Assembly: GCA_003228105.1 (NCBI GenBank)
Contig: QGNN01000004.1
Location: forward strand, 1 to 62,820
Direction of reading: 5' to 3'
Length of the DNA: 62,820 nt
Origin: Chloroflexota bacterium
GTDB taxonomy: Bacteria; Chloroflexota; Dehalococcoidia; Lucifugimonadales; UBA826
The notes under the pieces are model-generated. The model saw only the letters and a program-made list of their open reading frames with translations, had not been told where the DNA came from and made no database searches. The first letter of the stretch is position 1, and every line of letters begins with the position of its first letter. Positions 21,208 to 30,254 of this stretch are shown here, piece after piece. Made by a program: the position numbers and the translations under genes.

Positions 21208-22473
21208 TTATTTCCTGTCCCAATAGCCTTCCTCATATTCATCTGATCTCAAATGATCCTCAGAATCGTGGCTATTTGCCTTATATCTCAACCACCCTAT
21301 TCCGGAAAACAAAAGACCTATCAAGAAAGTCATTGATAATATTAACGAAGTTCCAAAACTACCAATATCAACATTCACTCTATTTTCGAACCGGCCCGAG
21401 AGGCTATCTAACCAATCCGATTGAATTTTTTGTAAATTTAACTTGTATGTTGAGAAAATCGCATCTTCGATCGGCTGGCCTGAATCTAGATGGGTTATTA
21501 GATGCCTTATTTTGTTGTCTCCGTACTCAGAAAACAAGTAGGCCACAAAAGATTCAGAAATCAAATAAAACAATCTCACCTCAGAAGGTTTTCCCGGGAC
21601 GGTTTCCATACTGCGAATATCAAAGATTTGGCCAGATGAATATGCTTGCAGCATTTTTCCCGTTGTCTGGTGGTTGCTCTCAAAGTGCATAGCAATACCT
21701 TCATTAAGCCAAGCCGGCAACCTTGTTGTGGGGGATTTCAATGATTGATCCAATAGCAGGTGGGTGCTTTCATGGATTATCCCGGCTCTAGACAAACCAG
21801 TAACAATGAAAGTGTCGTAATTTGAGAAAGCAAACCCGCCGTAAAGTTCTTCCTTACTTGCTGCGGCACTTATTCTTGGAAATGCTTCATCTGATTCCTG
21901 TCGGTTATTTAAAATAACTCCGGTGATTGGCAGGGGATTAGGTATATTTAATAATTCCGTTAAATGTGAATTCGATTCATTCACATCTTCAATCAAAGAG
22001 TTGATATCGTCCTCATTGTTGTCATGCCAAATCAAAGTCATTTTTTTTGATTTAGTGGATTTCCAATTGATTGATGGGTCCAGGTAGTGGAATTTGATTT
22101 TGGGGGACTGGTACTTTTTGCCTTGGATTGAAGTTAACTCAAACAAATATGTGATTTGCGTCCCCGGTGGAATGTAATGGGGCCCACTGGTTTCTAAGGT
22201 AACTTCTAACTGGATTTTGCCCCCTGAGGCAGGGTCAGCATACTTATAAGATAAAATCTTCGAGCTATTATAGAAATATTCTAACCGAACTTCTAAGAGA
22301 TCTTCATCAGAAAAACCAGATAGGTAAAACTGCACTTTATTGGGATACTCTATTTGGTGATATATGTTGGGTTCGTTAAACCATTCATCAGGTGTTGAGG
22401 CAGACAGTGGTGTTTGGCTCAACCAAAAGAAGCAGCACAACCCTGCCAGCAATACACAAGTAATTAATCTCAA
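21208..22473 (-). CDS. putative membrane-anchored gluzincin-type metalloprotease (peptidase MA-like)
   Basis: N-terminal hydrophobic segment, IIHESTHLLLDQ...WLNEGIAMHFE (HExxH ... NEGxA), C-terminal TM segment. Confidence 0.72.
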   Translation of the reverse strand: MRLITCVLLAGLCCFFWLSQTPLSASTPDEWFNEPNIYHQIEYPNKVQFYLSGFSDEDLLEVRLEYFYNSSKILSYKYADPASGGKIQLEVTLETSGPHYIPPGTQITYLFELTSIQGKKYQSPKIKFHYLDPSINWKSTKSKKMTLIWHDNNEDDINSLIEDVNESNSHLTELLNIPNPLPITGVILNNRQESDEAFPRISAAASKEELYGGFAFSNYDTFIVTGLSRAGIIHESTHLLLDQSLKSPTTRLPAWLNEGIAMHFESNHQTTGKMLQAYSSGQIFDIRSMETVPGKPSEVRLFYLISESFVAYLFSEYGDNKIRHLITHLDSGQPIEDAIFSTYKLNLQKIQSDWLDSLSGRFENRVNVDIGSFGTSLILSMTFLIGLLFSGIGWLRYKANSHDSEDHLRSDEYEEGYWDRK

Positions 22474-22508
22474 AAAATCCCTAATGGTTTTAACGAAATC
22501 TTTTACTC

Positions 22509-23162
22509 CTATATGCCAACAATTTTTATAGAAGAATGTGTATTATAAATTTTATTTATATTTATTAAGAATGCAGTAAGCTGTTCTACGTATTTAGCGT
22601 TTTGTAAGTTACCACCATCTATGCTTCTAACACCCGGAATACGTTCCCCAAGCATCATAACCTGCTCTTTTGCTGACTGATTGTTAGAACATACAATAAC
22701 GTCGCATTCCAGGTCTTGGGAAGGTATTAGAAGATCCTCAGCACTCGCATTTTGGAAAGCCCCTACGACTAAGGACTCAGGCAATAATAGCTGAGCCTGC
22801 TCTGCTGCTGATCCTTCCTCTACCGTTATTGCTGAAATAGATCCTTTTTTAAATGACAATGGTGCCACTACATCGACTACTATTTTTCCCTTCAAGTTAT
22901 GTTTCAAGTTTTCCAAGGTAGCTTTGTGGCCGGCATAGGGAGTACATATAACTGATATATCTGAAGCAACTGCGGCTTCCTCATTGGTACCGCCTGCTAC
23001 CATATTACTTCCAATTTCCGTGAATTGTGAACGGATTTCCTCTGCAGCCTCGGCACCTCTTTGTTTTTGTCTTGATCCTATGAAAACACTGAGTCCACTT
23101 ATGGCGAACCGCAACGCCAGACCTCTGCCTTCTGGTCCCGTTCCTCCTATAAATCCTAGCAT
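22509..23162 (-). CDS. npdG: NADPH-dependent F420 reductase
   Basis: MLGFIGGTGPEGRGLALRFAISGLSVFIGSRQKQRGAEAAEEI, VPGVRSIDGGNLQNAKYVEQLTAFLININKIY-type C-terminus. Confidence 0.85.
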   Translation of the reverse strand: MLGFIGGTGPEGRGLALRFAISGLSVFIGSRQKQRGAEAAEEIRSQFTEIGSNMVAGGTNEEAAVASDISVICTPYAGHKATLENLKHNLKGKIVVDVVAPLSFKKGSISAITVEEGSAAEQAQLLLPESLVVGAFQNASAEDLLIPSQDLECDVIVCSNNQSAKEQVMMLGERIPGVRSIDGGNLQNAKYVEQLTAFLININKIYNTHSSIKIVGI

Positions 23163-23225
23163 CTAGCCACCTGTCCTTACGAAATTTATCGGAATTGTTA
23201 ACATTATGTGTAGCATTTTCCAGGC

Positions 23226-23672
23226 TTATAGTTGTTCGGGTTTGGACCATATTGTTTTGTAGGATGTTCCATTTACTGCGTCTGCTAGCTCCCTGTGCTC
23301 TAGATTTCGGAGTTTTTCTAAAATCTCATTGGCAGAAACACTTGGATCAATGAAGCTTGCCTTTTCTAATTTCTTAACAATCACACTCCAAATCCCACTA
23401 TCGACCAGTGTTTCTAAATATCTTATCCATGGGATCAGGACCATTTTTTCAGGATCGTTAAATCCTGGCCTTAGTTGTTCCATGCTTCGAATCCTTTCTC
23501 TTGGGCTTCTAACCATTTCCGTTAAGATCAGAGCGGGGCCGTCGGTTTCATTGGAACGTATATCGATTAGGACAGTTTTCCCAAAATATGGAAAAAACAG
23601 TGATACGACATCCGCTTCTAGAAGGGTGTTTTTTATTTCCTCGATATCGTCTTGAAAATTATTTCCATTCAC
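23226..23672 (-). CDS. hypothetical protein (148 aa)
   Basis: ORF in npdG-etf gene run; no family recognised. Confidence 0.55.
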   Translation of the reverse strand: MNGNNFQDDIEEIKNTLLEADVVSLFFPYFGKTVLIDIRSNETDGPALILTEMVRSPRERIRSMEQLRPGFNDPEKMVLIPWIRYLETLVDSGIWSVIVKKLEKASFIDPSVSANEILEKLRNLEHRELADAVNGTSYKTIWSKPEQL

Positions 23673-23729
23673 AAGCTTTTGCCAGATTTAAGATTCCAGT
23701 ATTCAAACAGATCTAAATGTTAATTGTTG

Positions 23730-24719
23730 CTAAGACTCAAGTAATTCTCTTGCTGTTTCAGTGAAGGCCGGCAATACTTTCTCCCAATCGCCTACCACCC
23801 CAAAGCTCGCTTCTTTAAAAATATTGGCATCACCGTCTTTATTTATTGCTACTATATTTTTGGATGAAGAGCAACCAGCCATATGCTGACTAGCGCCAGA
23901 TATGCCGACTGTTATGTAAACGTCAGGTGTGACAGTTTTCCCTGTTAATCCAATTTGGTAAGAGTGGTCTAACCAACCGGCATCGCAGACCGCCCTAGAA
24001 GCTCCGACGGCACCGTTGAAAATCTTAGCTAATTCCTCAAGTTGCGAGAAGGGTGCTGGGCCACCTAGCCCACGTCCCATTCCTACTATCACTGCTGCAT
24101 CTTCAAGGCGAACCCCTTCAGATTCCTCTTTGACTGTTTCAACCAATTTAGATTTAATATCAGAGTCATCCAACGATAATTCGAACTCAATCACCTCTCC
24201 ACTCCTTGAAGAGTCGGGTTCCAGTGCTTCGAATGCTTTCAATCTCATAATGACGACCTGAGGGTCCTTATCTGCAAAAGTAAACTTAGCCATGGCATTT
24301 CCACCATAGACGGGTCTGGTGGCTGTGACTCTTCCAGAATCACCGTCTACAGAAACATCCATGCAGTCCTGAGCGATTCCGGACCCAAGCCTATATGCCA
24401 ACCTTGGCCCTACAGCCCGCCCAATAGGTGTTTTAGAGGTGATAACCACTGTAGGTTCAGCATTAATGCATATTTTGTGTAGAGCTGCCAAGTAGGCATC
24501 TGCCACACCTTTTTGGATAGCATCATCGTTGGCTAGATATACCTTGTCAGCACCCAATGAGATCAATTGAGAAGCTAAATCTTGATTGCCTCCAATTAAA
24601 GCTGCAGAGACGACGTTGCCTGTATCGGCCGCTAATTTCTTTCCGGCTGATATCAGCTCGCCGGCCGTTGAGTGCAGGCCGTCACCGTCTATTTCGGCAA
24701 ATATGATTATTTCTGACAT
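23730..24719 (-). CDS. etfA: electron transfer flavoprotein alpha subunit
   Basis: RPVYGGNAMAKF; VGASRAVCDAGWLDHSYQIGLTGKTVTPDVYITVGISGASQHMAG. Confidence 0.95.
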   Translation of the reverse strand: MSEIIIFAEIDGDGLHSTAGELISAGKKLAADTGNVVSAALIGGNQDLASQLISLGADKVYLANDDAIQKGVADAYLAALHKICINAEPTVVITSKTPIGRAVGPRLAYRLGSGIAQDCMDVSVDGDSGRVTATRPVYGGNAMAKFTFADKDPQVVIMRLKAFEALEPDSSRSGEVIEFELSLDDSDIKSKLVETVKEESEGVRLEDAAVIVGMGRGLGGPAPFSQLEELAKIFNGAVGASRAVCDAGWLDHSYQIGLTGKTVTPDVYITVGISGASQHMAGCSSSKNIVAINKDGDANIFKEASFGVVGDWEKVLPAFTETARELLES

Positions 24720-24757
24720 AGTAGGAACTCCGTGTTAATTATGAAAAATCCTGATAG

Positions 24758-25558
24758 TTATATTATTTTCTCTTCGCGTAGTTTAAGTGCTAGTAATCTT
24801 CCAGAGTCAGCGTCATCTTCCCCTTCTATAATTTCACATTGCCTATTGCTAGCAGGTATGAAAAGTTCAGATAGGGTCAAAACTGGAGATACATCTGACT
24901 CCGAGAGATCTAGGTCATTCAAAGTCCATGTTTCGGGGCTCTTTCTGCTTGCTTGCATGATTCCCCTTAAGGTGGGGTATCTTGGTTCACCTATTTCATT
25001 ACTGACCGTAATGAGACATGGTAAAGGGGCCTCAAACACGTCATATCCGTCTGAACGGGAGCTAGCTACAGTGACGGTTCCGTCACCCAGGTCTATGCTT
25101 CTAGCCTCTGATAGGCAGGCCATTCCTAGCATTTCTGAAATTCCCAGAGGTACGTGAGCATTGTCCCAATCCGATGCTTGTTGTCCGCAAATGACAATAT
25201 CTACCGTTCCTATTTTCTCAATAGCCTTTGAAAGTACAGTTGCAGTACCTAACGCATCCAGATTTTCAGCAGCTGGGTCTTGAATTAGAATCATCTGGTC
25301 AGCACCCATGGATAGGGGTTTTTTCATAACATCCATCACAAAATTGTTTCCTAAGGATATTATGGTGATAGTGGCATCACCAGCCGCCTCTTTTATTTTC
25401 AAAGCCGCTTCTACCGCGTTTTCACAGAAACCGTTAACTACAGGTGGAATGCCCTGGGCTGGGAGAACTCTCTTAGCTGCCTCATCAACGTGAAAGGCAG
25501 ATAGTGGGGTTTCTGGATCCATTACCTGTTTGGCACAGACAATGATGTTTAAAGACAT
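24758..25558 (-). CDS. etfB: electron transfer flavoprotein beta subunit
   Basis: NIIVCAKQVMDPETP; ICGQQASDWDNAHVPLGISEMLGM; PCLITVSNEIGEPRYPTLRGIMQASRK. Confidence 0.95.
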   Translation of the reverse strand: MSLNIIVCAKQVMDPETPLSAFHVDEAAKRVLPAQGIPPVVNGFCENAVEAALKIKEAAGDATITIISLGNNFVMDVMKKPLSMGADQMILIQDPAAENLDALGTATVLSKAIEKIGTVDIVICGQQASDWDNAHVPLGISEMLGMACLSEARSIDLGDGTVTVASSRSDGYDVFEAPLPCLITVSNEIGEPRYPTLRGIMQASRKSPETWTLNDLDLSESDVSPVLTLSELFIPASNRQCEIIEGEDDADSGRLLALKLREEKII

Positions 25559-25889
25559 GGCTTACTCCAAATTATCAAGATCAAATTATTTGTCTAATGT
25601 GATTATACGTAGCCCTTACTGAAAGAGCCAAACTGACCCAATATCGCGACACTTAAAAATTAAGGCTCAATTTTAGTTGTATTTCAGATTTCACCCTCAA
25701 AATTTTTGTGCTTGTAAATACAAAAGGGAAGGAACAAAAAAATAGGTTAAGAAAATAGAATCCAATTTTTTCCTATATCACACCACAAATCCATTCAATT
25801 AAAACAAAATTAAACAAAAATTTAGATACAAACACTTGACTTTTTTTATATAAGTATAAGAAAATACCTAACAATAATTTAGAAACATG

Positions 25890-25980
25890 TTGAAACAGAT
25901 GATTCCCTCTGCCTGTTTTAACAAAAAATCTGGAGACCCAACTAAATAGCAGCATGTATTAGTTTTTAGAAATACATGCC
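25890..25980 (+). promoter_or_regulatory. two predicted hairpins in the 5' leader of the zinc-ribbon ORF
   Basis: GTTGAAACAG(25890-25899)/CTGTTTTAAC(25914-25923) and GCATGTATT(25953-25961)/AATACATGC(25972-25980), read by eye. Confidence 0.4.
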
Positions 25981-25997
25981 GATGAGAGGTATTAAAT

Positions 25998-26489
25998 ATG
26001 GTGATACAAACAACTAACCCTTTTGCTCCCGCAAAACCAAGAGTCCCTCTTGTACCGAGAAGATTGCAACCCGTACCTGATCCTGTCGAGATAGCAAAAC
26101 AAAATAAGACTCACTGTCCTAAATGTACCTCCTTGTTGCGTGTAAATTATCAGGATGCAGAATGTCTTAATTGTGGTTTTGTAGACTACGATTACGTTCC
26201 CCCTGAACAAGAGAAAAAAGGGAATACTCTAATAGGCACTGGAACCCGGTACGTGATCCGCTATATGGGTGAGTTTGACGCTCTCGGTGATGTTGTGACC
26301 CATGTTAAAGTTTATCGGGTTAGGAACCGAGTAATGTATGGTGTCAGTTGTCCGTTTTGTGGGTCTGGCATGGCTCAATCTTCACTTTCAGGGAAACGTA
26401 GGGAAGTTAGGGAAGAGAGATACAAATGTAATTCGGGTCACAGAGTGTCTTTATGTCCTAATGGTAAAGGCGACATCGGATGGAAATAG
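25998..26489 (+). CDS. zinc-ribbon hypothetical protein (163 aa) with two Cys clusters
   Basis: CPKCTSLLRVNYQDAECLNCG and CPFCGSG...CNSGHRVSLC motifs; followed by a strong terminator. Confidence 0.7.
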   Translation: MVIQTTNPFAPAKPRVPLVPRRLQPVPDPVEIAKQNKTHCPKCTSLLRVNYQDAECLNCGFVDYDYVPPEQEKKGNTLIGTGTRYVIRYMGEFDALGDVVTHVKVYRVRNRVMYGVSCPFCGSGMAQSSLSGKRREVREERYKCNSGHRVSLCPNGKGDIGWK

Positions 26490-26510
26490 AGTAACTATTT
26501 TTCAATAATC

Positions 26511-26548
26511 GAAAAAGCCCCCCCCGTTTCAAGGGAAGGCTTTTTTTG
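26511..26548 (+). terminator. rho-independent terminator
   Basis: gAAAAAGCCcccccccgtttcaagggaaGGCTTTTTTT stem followed by T-run. Confidence 0.8.
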
Positions 26549-26593
26549 TTGATATAGTTGGATAAGATTTTCCAATAATTTAATGCTCCATGT

Positions 26594-27463
26594 TTGGTTA
26601 TGAAATCTGTTTTAGAAGCCATTAATGAAAAAGGGCAAAAACCTTTTTTTATATGTGATTTTTCTCCTCCTAAAGGAGGAAATCCAGATTTACTATTAGA
26701 ATCCTATGACCTTAATCCTGATATGTTTATGGTGGCTTATGCTCCTGGTAAATCAGTCAGGCTGAATCCTATATTTGCCGCGGATTGGATTTACTCAAAA
26801 ACGAAGATTCCATCTATTTTCACCGTCTCCACCCGAGATATGAATAAAAGTGCGATGCAGAGTCTCTTATTAGGAGCTGAATTGATGGGACTACCCAATG
26901 TTTTAATAGTCAAAGGGGATAAACTCACTGCTGAGGATATGTATTTACAAACTGAAGTGAACGACTTCATTCCTACGGAACTGGTATCAGCTGTAAAAAG
27001 AATGAATGAACGCCGCGATTTTCGAGGGAATGAATTAACTTACCCGACGCGATTTTGCATTGGCGCGGCTCTGGATCTTTCGAGAGATTGGGAAAAAGAA
27101 TCTCATTTGACTAAGTTAAAAATAACTAGAGGCTGCAATTTTATTGTTTCACAACCAACTTTCGATCCTGAATTGCCCTCTAAATTCCTTTCTTTTTATG
27201 AAAATACAATTGGAGAGAAATTGAAAATTCCGGTTATCTGGGGTATTCAGATGGTAGAAAAAGATACTATTTCCTTTGCGAATGTTCCGAGATGGGTGCA
27301 CCAAAACCTGGAAGAAGGAGGCTCTTCATATGAAATTACAATCGATTTGGTAAAAAGATACTTAGAGCTTGGTATTGGTACCTTTTATCTTATCCCAACA
27401 ATCTTTAAAGGTGGGAGAAGAGATTATTTGTCAGCACAGGCGGTGATAGAAGATATTGAATAA
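26594..27463 (+). CDS. methylenetetrahydrofolate reductase-like protein
   Basis: FICDFSPPKGGNPD, GLPNVLIVKGD, FIVSQPTFD, TIM-barrel MTHFR pattern; start 26594 (GTG/ATG choice) uncertain. Confidence 0.75.
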   Translation: MVMKSVLEAINEKGQKPFFICDFSPPKGGNPDLLLESYDLNPDMFMVAYAPGKSVRLNPIFAADWIYSKTKIPSIFTVSTRDMNKSAMQSLLLGAELMGLPNVLIVKGDKLTAEDMYLQTEVNDFIPTELVSAVKRMNERRDFRGNELTYPTRFCIGAALDLSRDWEKESHLTKLKITRGCNFIVSQPTFDPELPSKFLSFYENTIGEKLKIPVIWGIQMVEKDTISFANVPRWVHQNLEEGGSSYEITIDLVKRYLELGIGTFYLIPTIFKGGRRDYLSAQAVIEDIE

Positions 27464-27523
27464 TCTATTCTTTTATGAATGTTGCTATACTTATATTAGG
27501 AGCATTAGTTAGACGAAACGTCG

Positions 27524-27552
27524 TTGACCTTCACCCTACCTCATTTTATAAT
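27524..27552 (+). promoter_or_regulatory. sigma70-type promoter TTGACC-N17-TATAAT upstream of desulforedoxin-like gene
   Basis: -35 TTGACC 27524-27529, 17-nt spacer, -10 TATAAT 27547-27552; AGAGGTG RBS and TTG start downstream. Confidence 0.65.
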
Positions 27553-27590
27553 TCGGCCTTGTTATCTATATTACTAAAGAGGTGAACATT

Positions 27591-27707
27591 TTGGCTAACG
27601 AGACAGGTAAGCGTTATTCTTGTGGAAAATGTGGATCAGAATTTGTTGTCACAAGAGGTGCAGATGGCACTGTTTCTTGTTGTGGCGAGCCGATGTCTCA
27701 AAAGTAG
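27591..27707 (+). CDS. desulforedoxin-like mini zinc/iron-binding protein (38 aa, TTG start)
   Basis: Translation (M)ANETGKRYSCGKCGSEFVVTRGADGTVSCCGEPMSQK; CxxC...CC desulforedoxin pattern; below size cutoff of the supplied ORF track. Confidence 0.75.
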   Translation: MANETGKRYSCGKCGSEFVVTRGADGTVSCCGEPMSQK

Positions 27708-27751
27708 TGAATTATCTGCTTATAAATATATAATTTTGAGGGATTTGATAA

Positions 27752-27895
27752 ATGTCTAATCAACTTGGTAGGCGATACCAATGCGACGGGTGTGGAACCA
27801 CTGTTCTATGTACTAAAGCCGGGGAAGGGATTATTCAATGTTGTGATCTAGATTTGGAGCTTCAACAACCTAGAAAACTGCCTTCATCAGACTGA
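27752..27895 (+). CDS. second desulforedoxin-like mini protein (47 aa)
   Basis: Translation MSNQLGRRYQCDGCGTTVLCTKAGEGIIQCCDLDLELQQPRKLPSSD; CxxC...CC paralog of the preceding ORF; GAGGGA upstream. Confidence 0.68.
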   Translation: MSNQLGRRYQCDGCGTTVLCTKAGEGIIQCCDLDLELQQPRKLPSSD

Positions 27896-27937
27896 TTATT
27901 AGTTTTACGTCCTAGTAGGCGGATCTTAATTCACCTG

Positions 27938-28822
27938 TTACCCGACAGGAAATTTTTTTGAGTAGGCAGCACTGTGTTGTTCGTCTGCATGGTATGAGCT
28001 TCTAACCAGTGGTCCAGACGCCACATGTTTAAATCCCATTTCCATTCCGATTTTCCCCAATTCTGTAAATTCTTCCGGCGTATACCATTTCGAGATAGGA
28101 GCATGCTTTTGGGAAGGTCTTAGGTATTGCCCGATTGTAAGTAGGTCGCATCTATGTTGGAGCAAGTCCTTCATAGTACTTATAATCTCTGTTTTCGTTT
28201 CTCCAAGGCCTACCATCATTCCTGACTTGGTAACCCCACCTGGCATTAAGTCCTTAACTTTGTCCAACAATCGCAAAGACAGTTCATAGTTGCCTTTGGC
28301 GCGTACTCTGGGGAATATTCTTTTTACGGTTTCTATATTGTGATTGAAGGTTTCTGGATTTGCGTCGGTCACAACTTTTAATGATTTCCAATCACCCTGG
28401 AAATCGGGTGTTAAAACCTCAACCTTACATGTGGGGACTTTTTTCTTTATTTGCTTAATGCATTGAGCAAATATGAATGATCCTCCATCTGGTAAATCAT
28501 CTCGGTTCACTGAGGTAATAACTGCATACTTCAGGCCAAGAATTTTTACAGTGTTGGCTAATCTTTTCGGCTCCTCAAGGTCGAGATTGATCGGGCGTCC
28601 TGTGGTTACAGCACAATATGTACACGCTCTGGTACAAATGTCTCCTAATATCATGAAAGTAGCTGTTTCTTTTTCCCAACATTCCCCTATATTGGGACAC
28701 CTAGCTTCTTCGCAAACCGTATGAAGACCTTGAGTTTTAATTAAATTTTGCAAGTTAGAATAGTTTTGTCCACTAGGCATCTTGACTTTAAGCCACGCGG
28801 GTAACCGTCTTTCGGTACTCAT
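27938..28822 (-). CDS. lipA: lipoyl synthase
   Basis: CEEARCPNIGECWEKETATFMILGDICTRACTYCAV; radical SAM CxxxCxxC and RSSYHADE C-terminus. Confidence 0.96.
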   Translation of the reverse strand: MSTERRLPAWLKVKMPSGQNYSNLQNLIKTQGLHTVCEEARCPNIGECWEKETATFMILGDICTRACTYCAVTTGRPINLDLEEPKRLANTVKILGLKYAVITSVNRDDLPDGGSFIFAQCIKQIKKKVPTCKVEVLTPDFQGDWKSLKVVTDANPETFNHNIETVKRIFPRVRAKGNYELSLRLLDKVKDLMPGGVTKSGMMVGLGETKTEIISTMKDLLQHRCDLLTIGQYLRPSQKHAPISKWYTPEEFTELGKIGMEMGFKHVASGPLVRSSYHADEQHSAAYSKKFPVG

Positions 28823-28966
28823 TGATGGGAGACTCCACTATTTCATTAACCGTCCTACATACATAGATTCATGATAGCAGACGTAACTGAAAATCACTTT
28901 ATGCCCTTTACAGTTTTGGTGTTTCAAGAGACTATCAAATCACAAATATAAATCGTTGAGGGTTGA

Positions 28967-30208
28967 ATGGTTGATTCAGATAGATTAGTAACGTACGACG
29001 GAGATCCTTTGAGAGATCTTGATCTTCAAAAGGAATTTGCAAAATTACGGCTTCTTTCAATGGGAGTCTTTGGGGACACTGTAGCCGATTTTGAAGACGG
29101 ACCCATTCAAGTTTTTGGAGGCATCGTTGGTGAAGTTGTGAAGGCTCGTATTTATAGGTACAAGAGGCGCGGTAAAAACAAGATCCATGCAATGGTCTCT
29201 GAAGTCATAGAAGCCTCTCCTCACCGAGTCAATAATCCTTGTCCTTATTTTGGCCCATGCAGTGGATGCCAGTGGCAGCATGTATCCTATGATCATCAGC
29301 TGGAACTGAAAAGAGATATGGTTAGGCGTTTTTTTGCAGACTATGCCTCTCTTTCCAATATGCATGTGTCTAAAACCCATGCAGCTCCAGATGATTTAAA
29401 TTATCGCAATCATGCCAGATTTACTGTTCGATTTGGAGGCCAGCTTGGATTTTCCAACCGGATAACCAGAAGATTCGTCAGAATTGATGAATGTATGTTG
29501 ATGGATTCGAAAATCAACGGCTTTTTATCCCAGTTGCAAGACAATGCTTCAGAGACGACCAATTTATCTATAAGAGTTGGTACTAATACTGGAGATTATC
29601 TAGTTCAGCCTGAATTATCGGAAGCAGACATAGATTTTCAAACAGGACAAAAATGGTATGTAGAAAATATGTTGAATAGGGAATTTAGGGTTGCATCTCC
29701 ATCCTTTTTCCAAGTAAACACCAAACAAGCGGAGTTCATGATAAATCTTGTTAGAGATAAATTAAGGCTAAACGGGAACGAAACCCTTGTTGATGCATAC
29801 GCCGGGGTTGGTGTTTTTGCCTCATTATTATCGAACAAAGTAAGAAAAGTGATTGCAGTGGAAGAGTCTCAAGCCGCTGTTAAAGATGCATTGTTTGGGT
29901 TAAACGACTTGGATAATGTTCATTATATTCAGGGTAAAACCGAAGAGGTATTGGAAGAATTAAAAGAGGAAATAGATGTAATTATTTTGGACCCACCAAG
30001 AACTGGATGCCATCCACAAGCGGTAGCTTCGGTTATTTCCTCCAAGGCAAATAAAATTGCTTATGTGTCTTGTGATCCAGCTTCTTTAGCCCGAGATTTG
30101 GATATTCTGGTACAAGGAGGGTATCAAATCGACAGCGTAGACCCTATAGATATGTTTCCTCAGACATACCATACTGAGTGTGTTACCACTTTGTCTCTGA
30201 ATAATTAA
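28967..30208 (+). CDS. class I SAM-dependent RNA uracil-5-methyltransferase (TrmA/RlmD family)
   Basis: CPYFGPCSGCQWQH cluster motif; DPPRTGCHPQAV; IAYVSCDPASLARDL. Confidence 0.92.
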   Translation: MVDSDRLVTYDGDPLRDLDLQKEFAKLRLLSMGVFGDTVADFEDGPIQVFGGIVGEVVKARIYRYKRRGKNKIHAMVSEVIEASPHRVNNPCPYFGPCSGCQWQHVSYDHQLELKRDMVRRFFADYASLSNMHVSKTHAAPDDLNYRNHARFTVRFGGQLGFSNRITRRFVRIDECMLMDSKINGFLSQLQDNASETTNLSIRVGTNTGDYLVQPELSEADIDFQTGQKWYVENMLNREFRVASPSFFQVNTKQAEFMINLVRDKLRLNGNETLVDAYAGVGVFASLLSNKVRKVIAVEESQAAVKDALFGLNDLDNVHYIQGKTEEVLEELKEEIDVIILDPPRTGCHPQAVASVISSKANKIAYVSCDPASLARDLDILVQGGYQIDSVDPIDMFPQTYHTECVTTLSLNN

Positions 30209-30254
30209 GCCGTAATAAATTCTTGTAATTTGATTTCCTATAGGCCTATATCGA

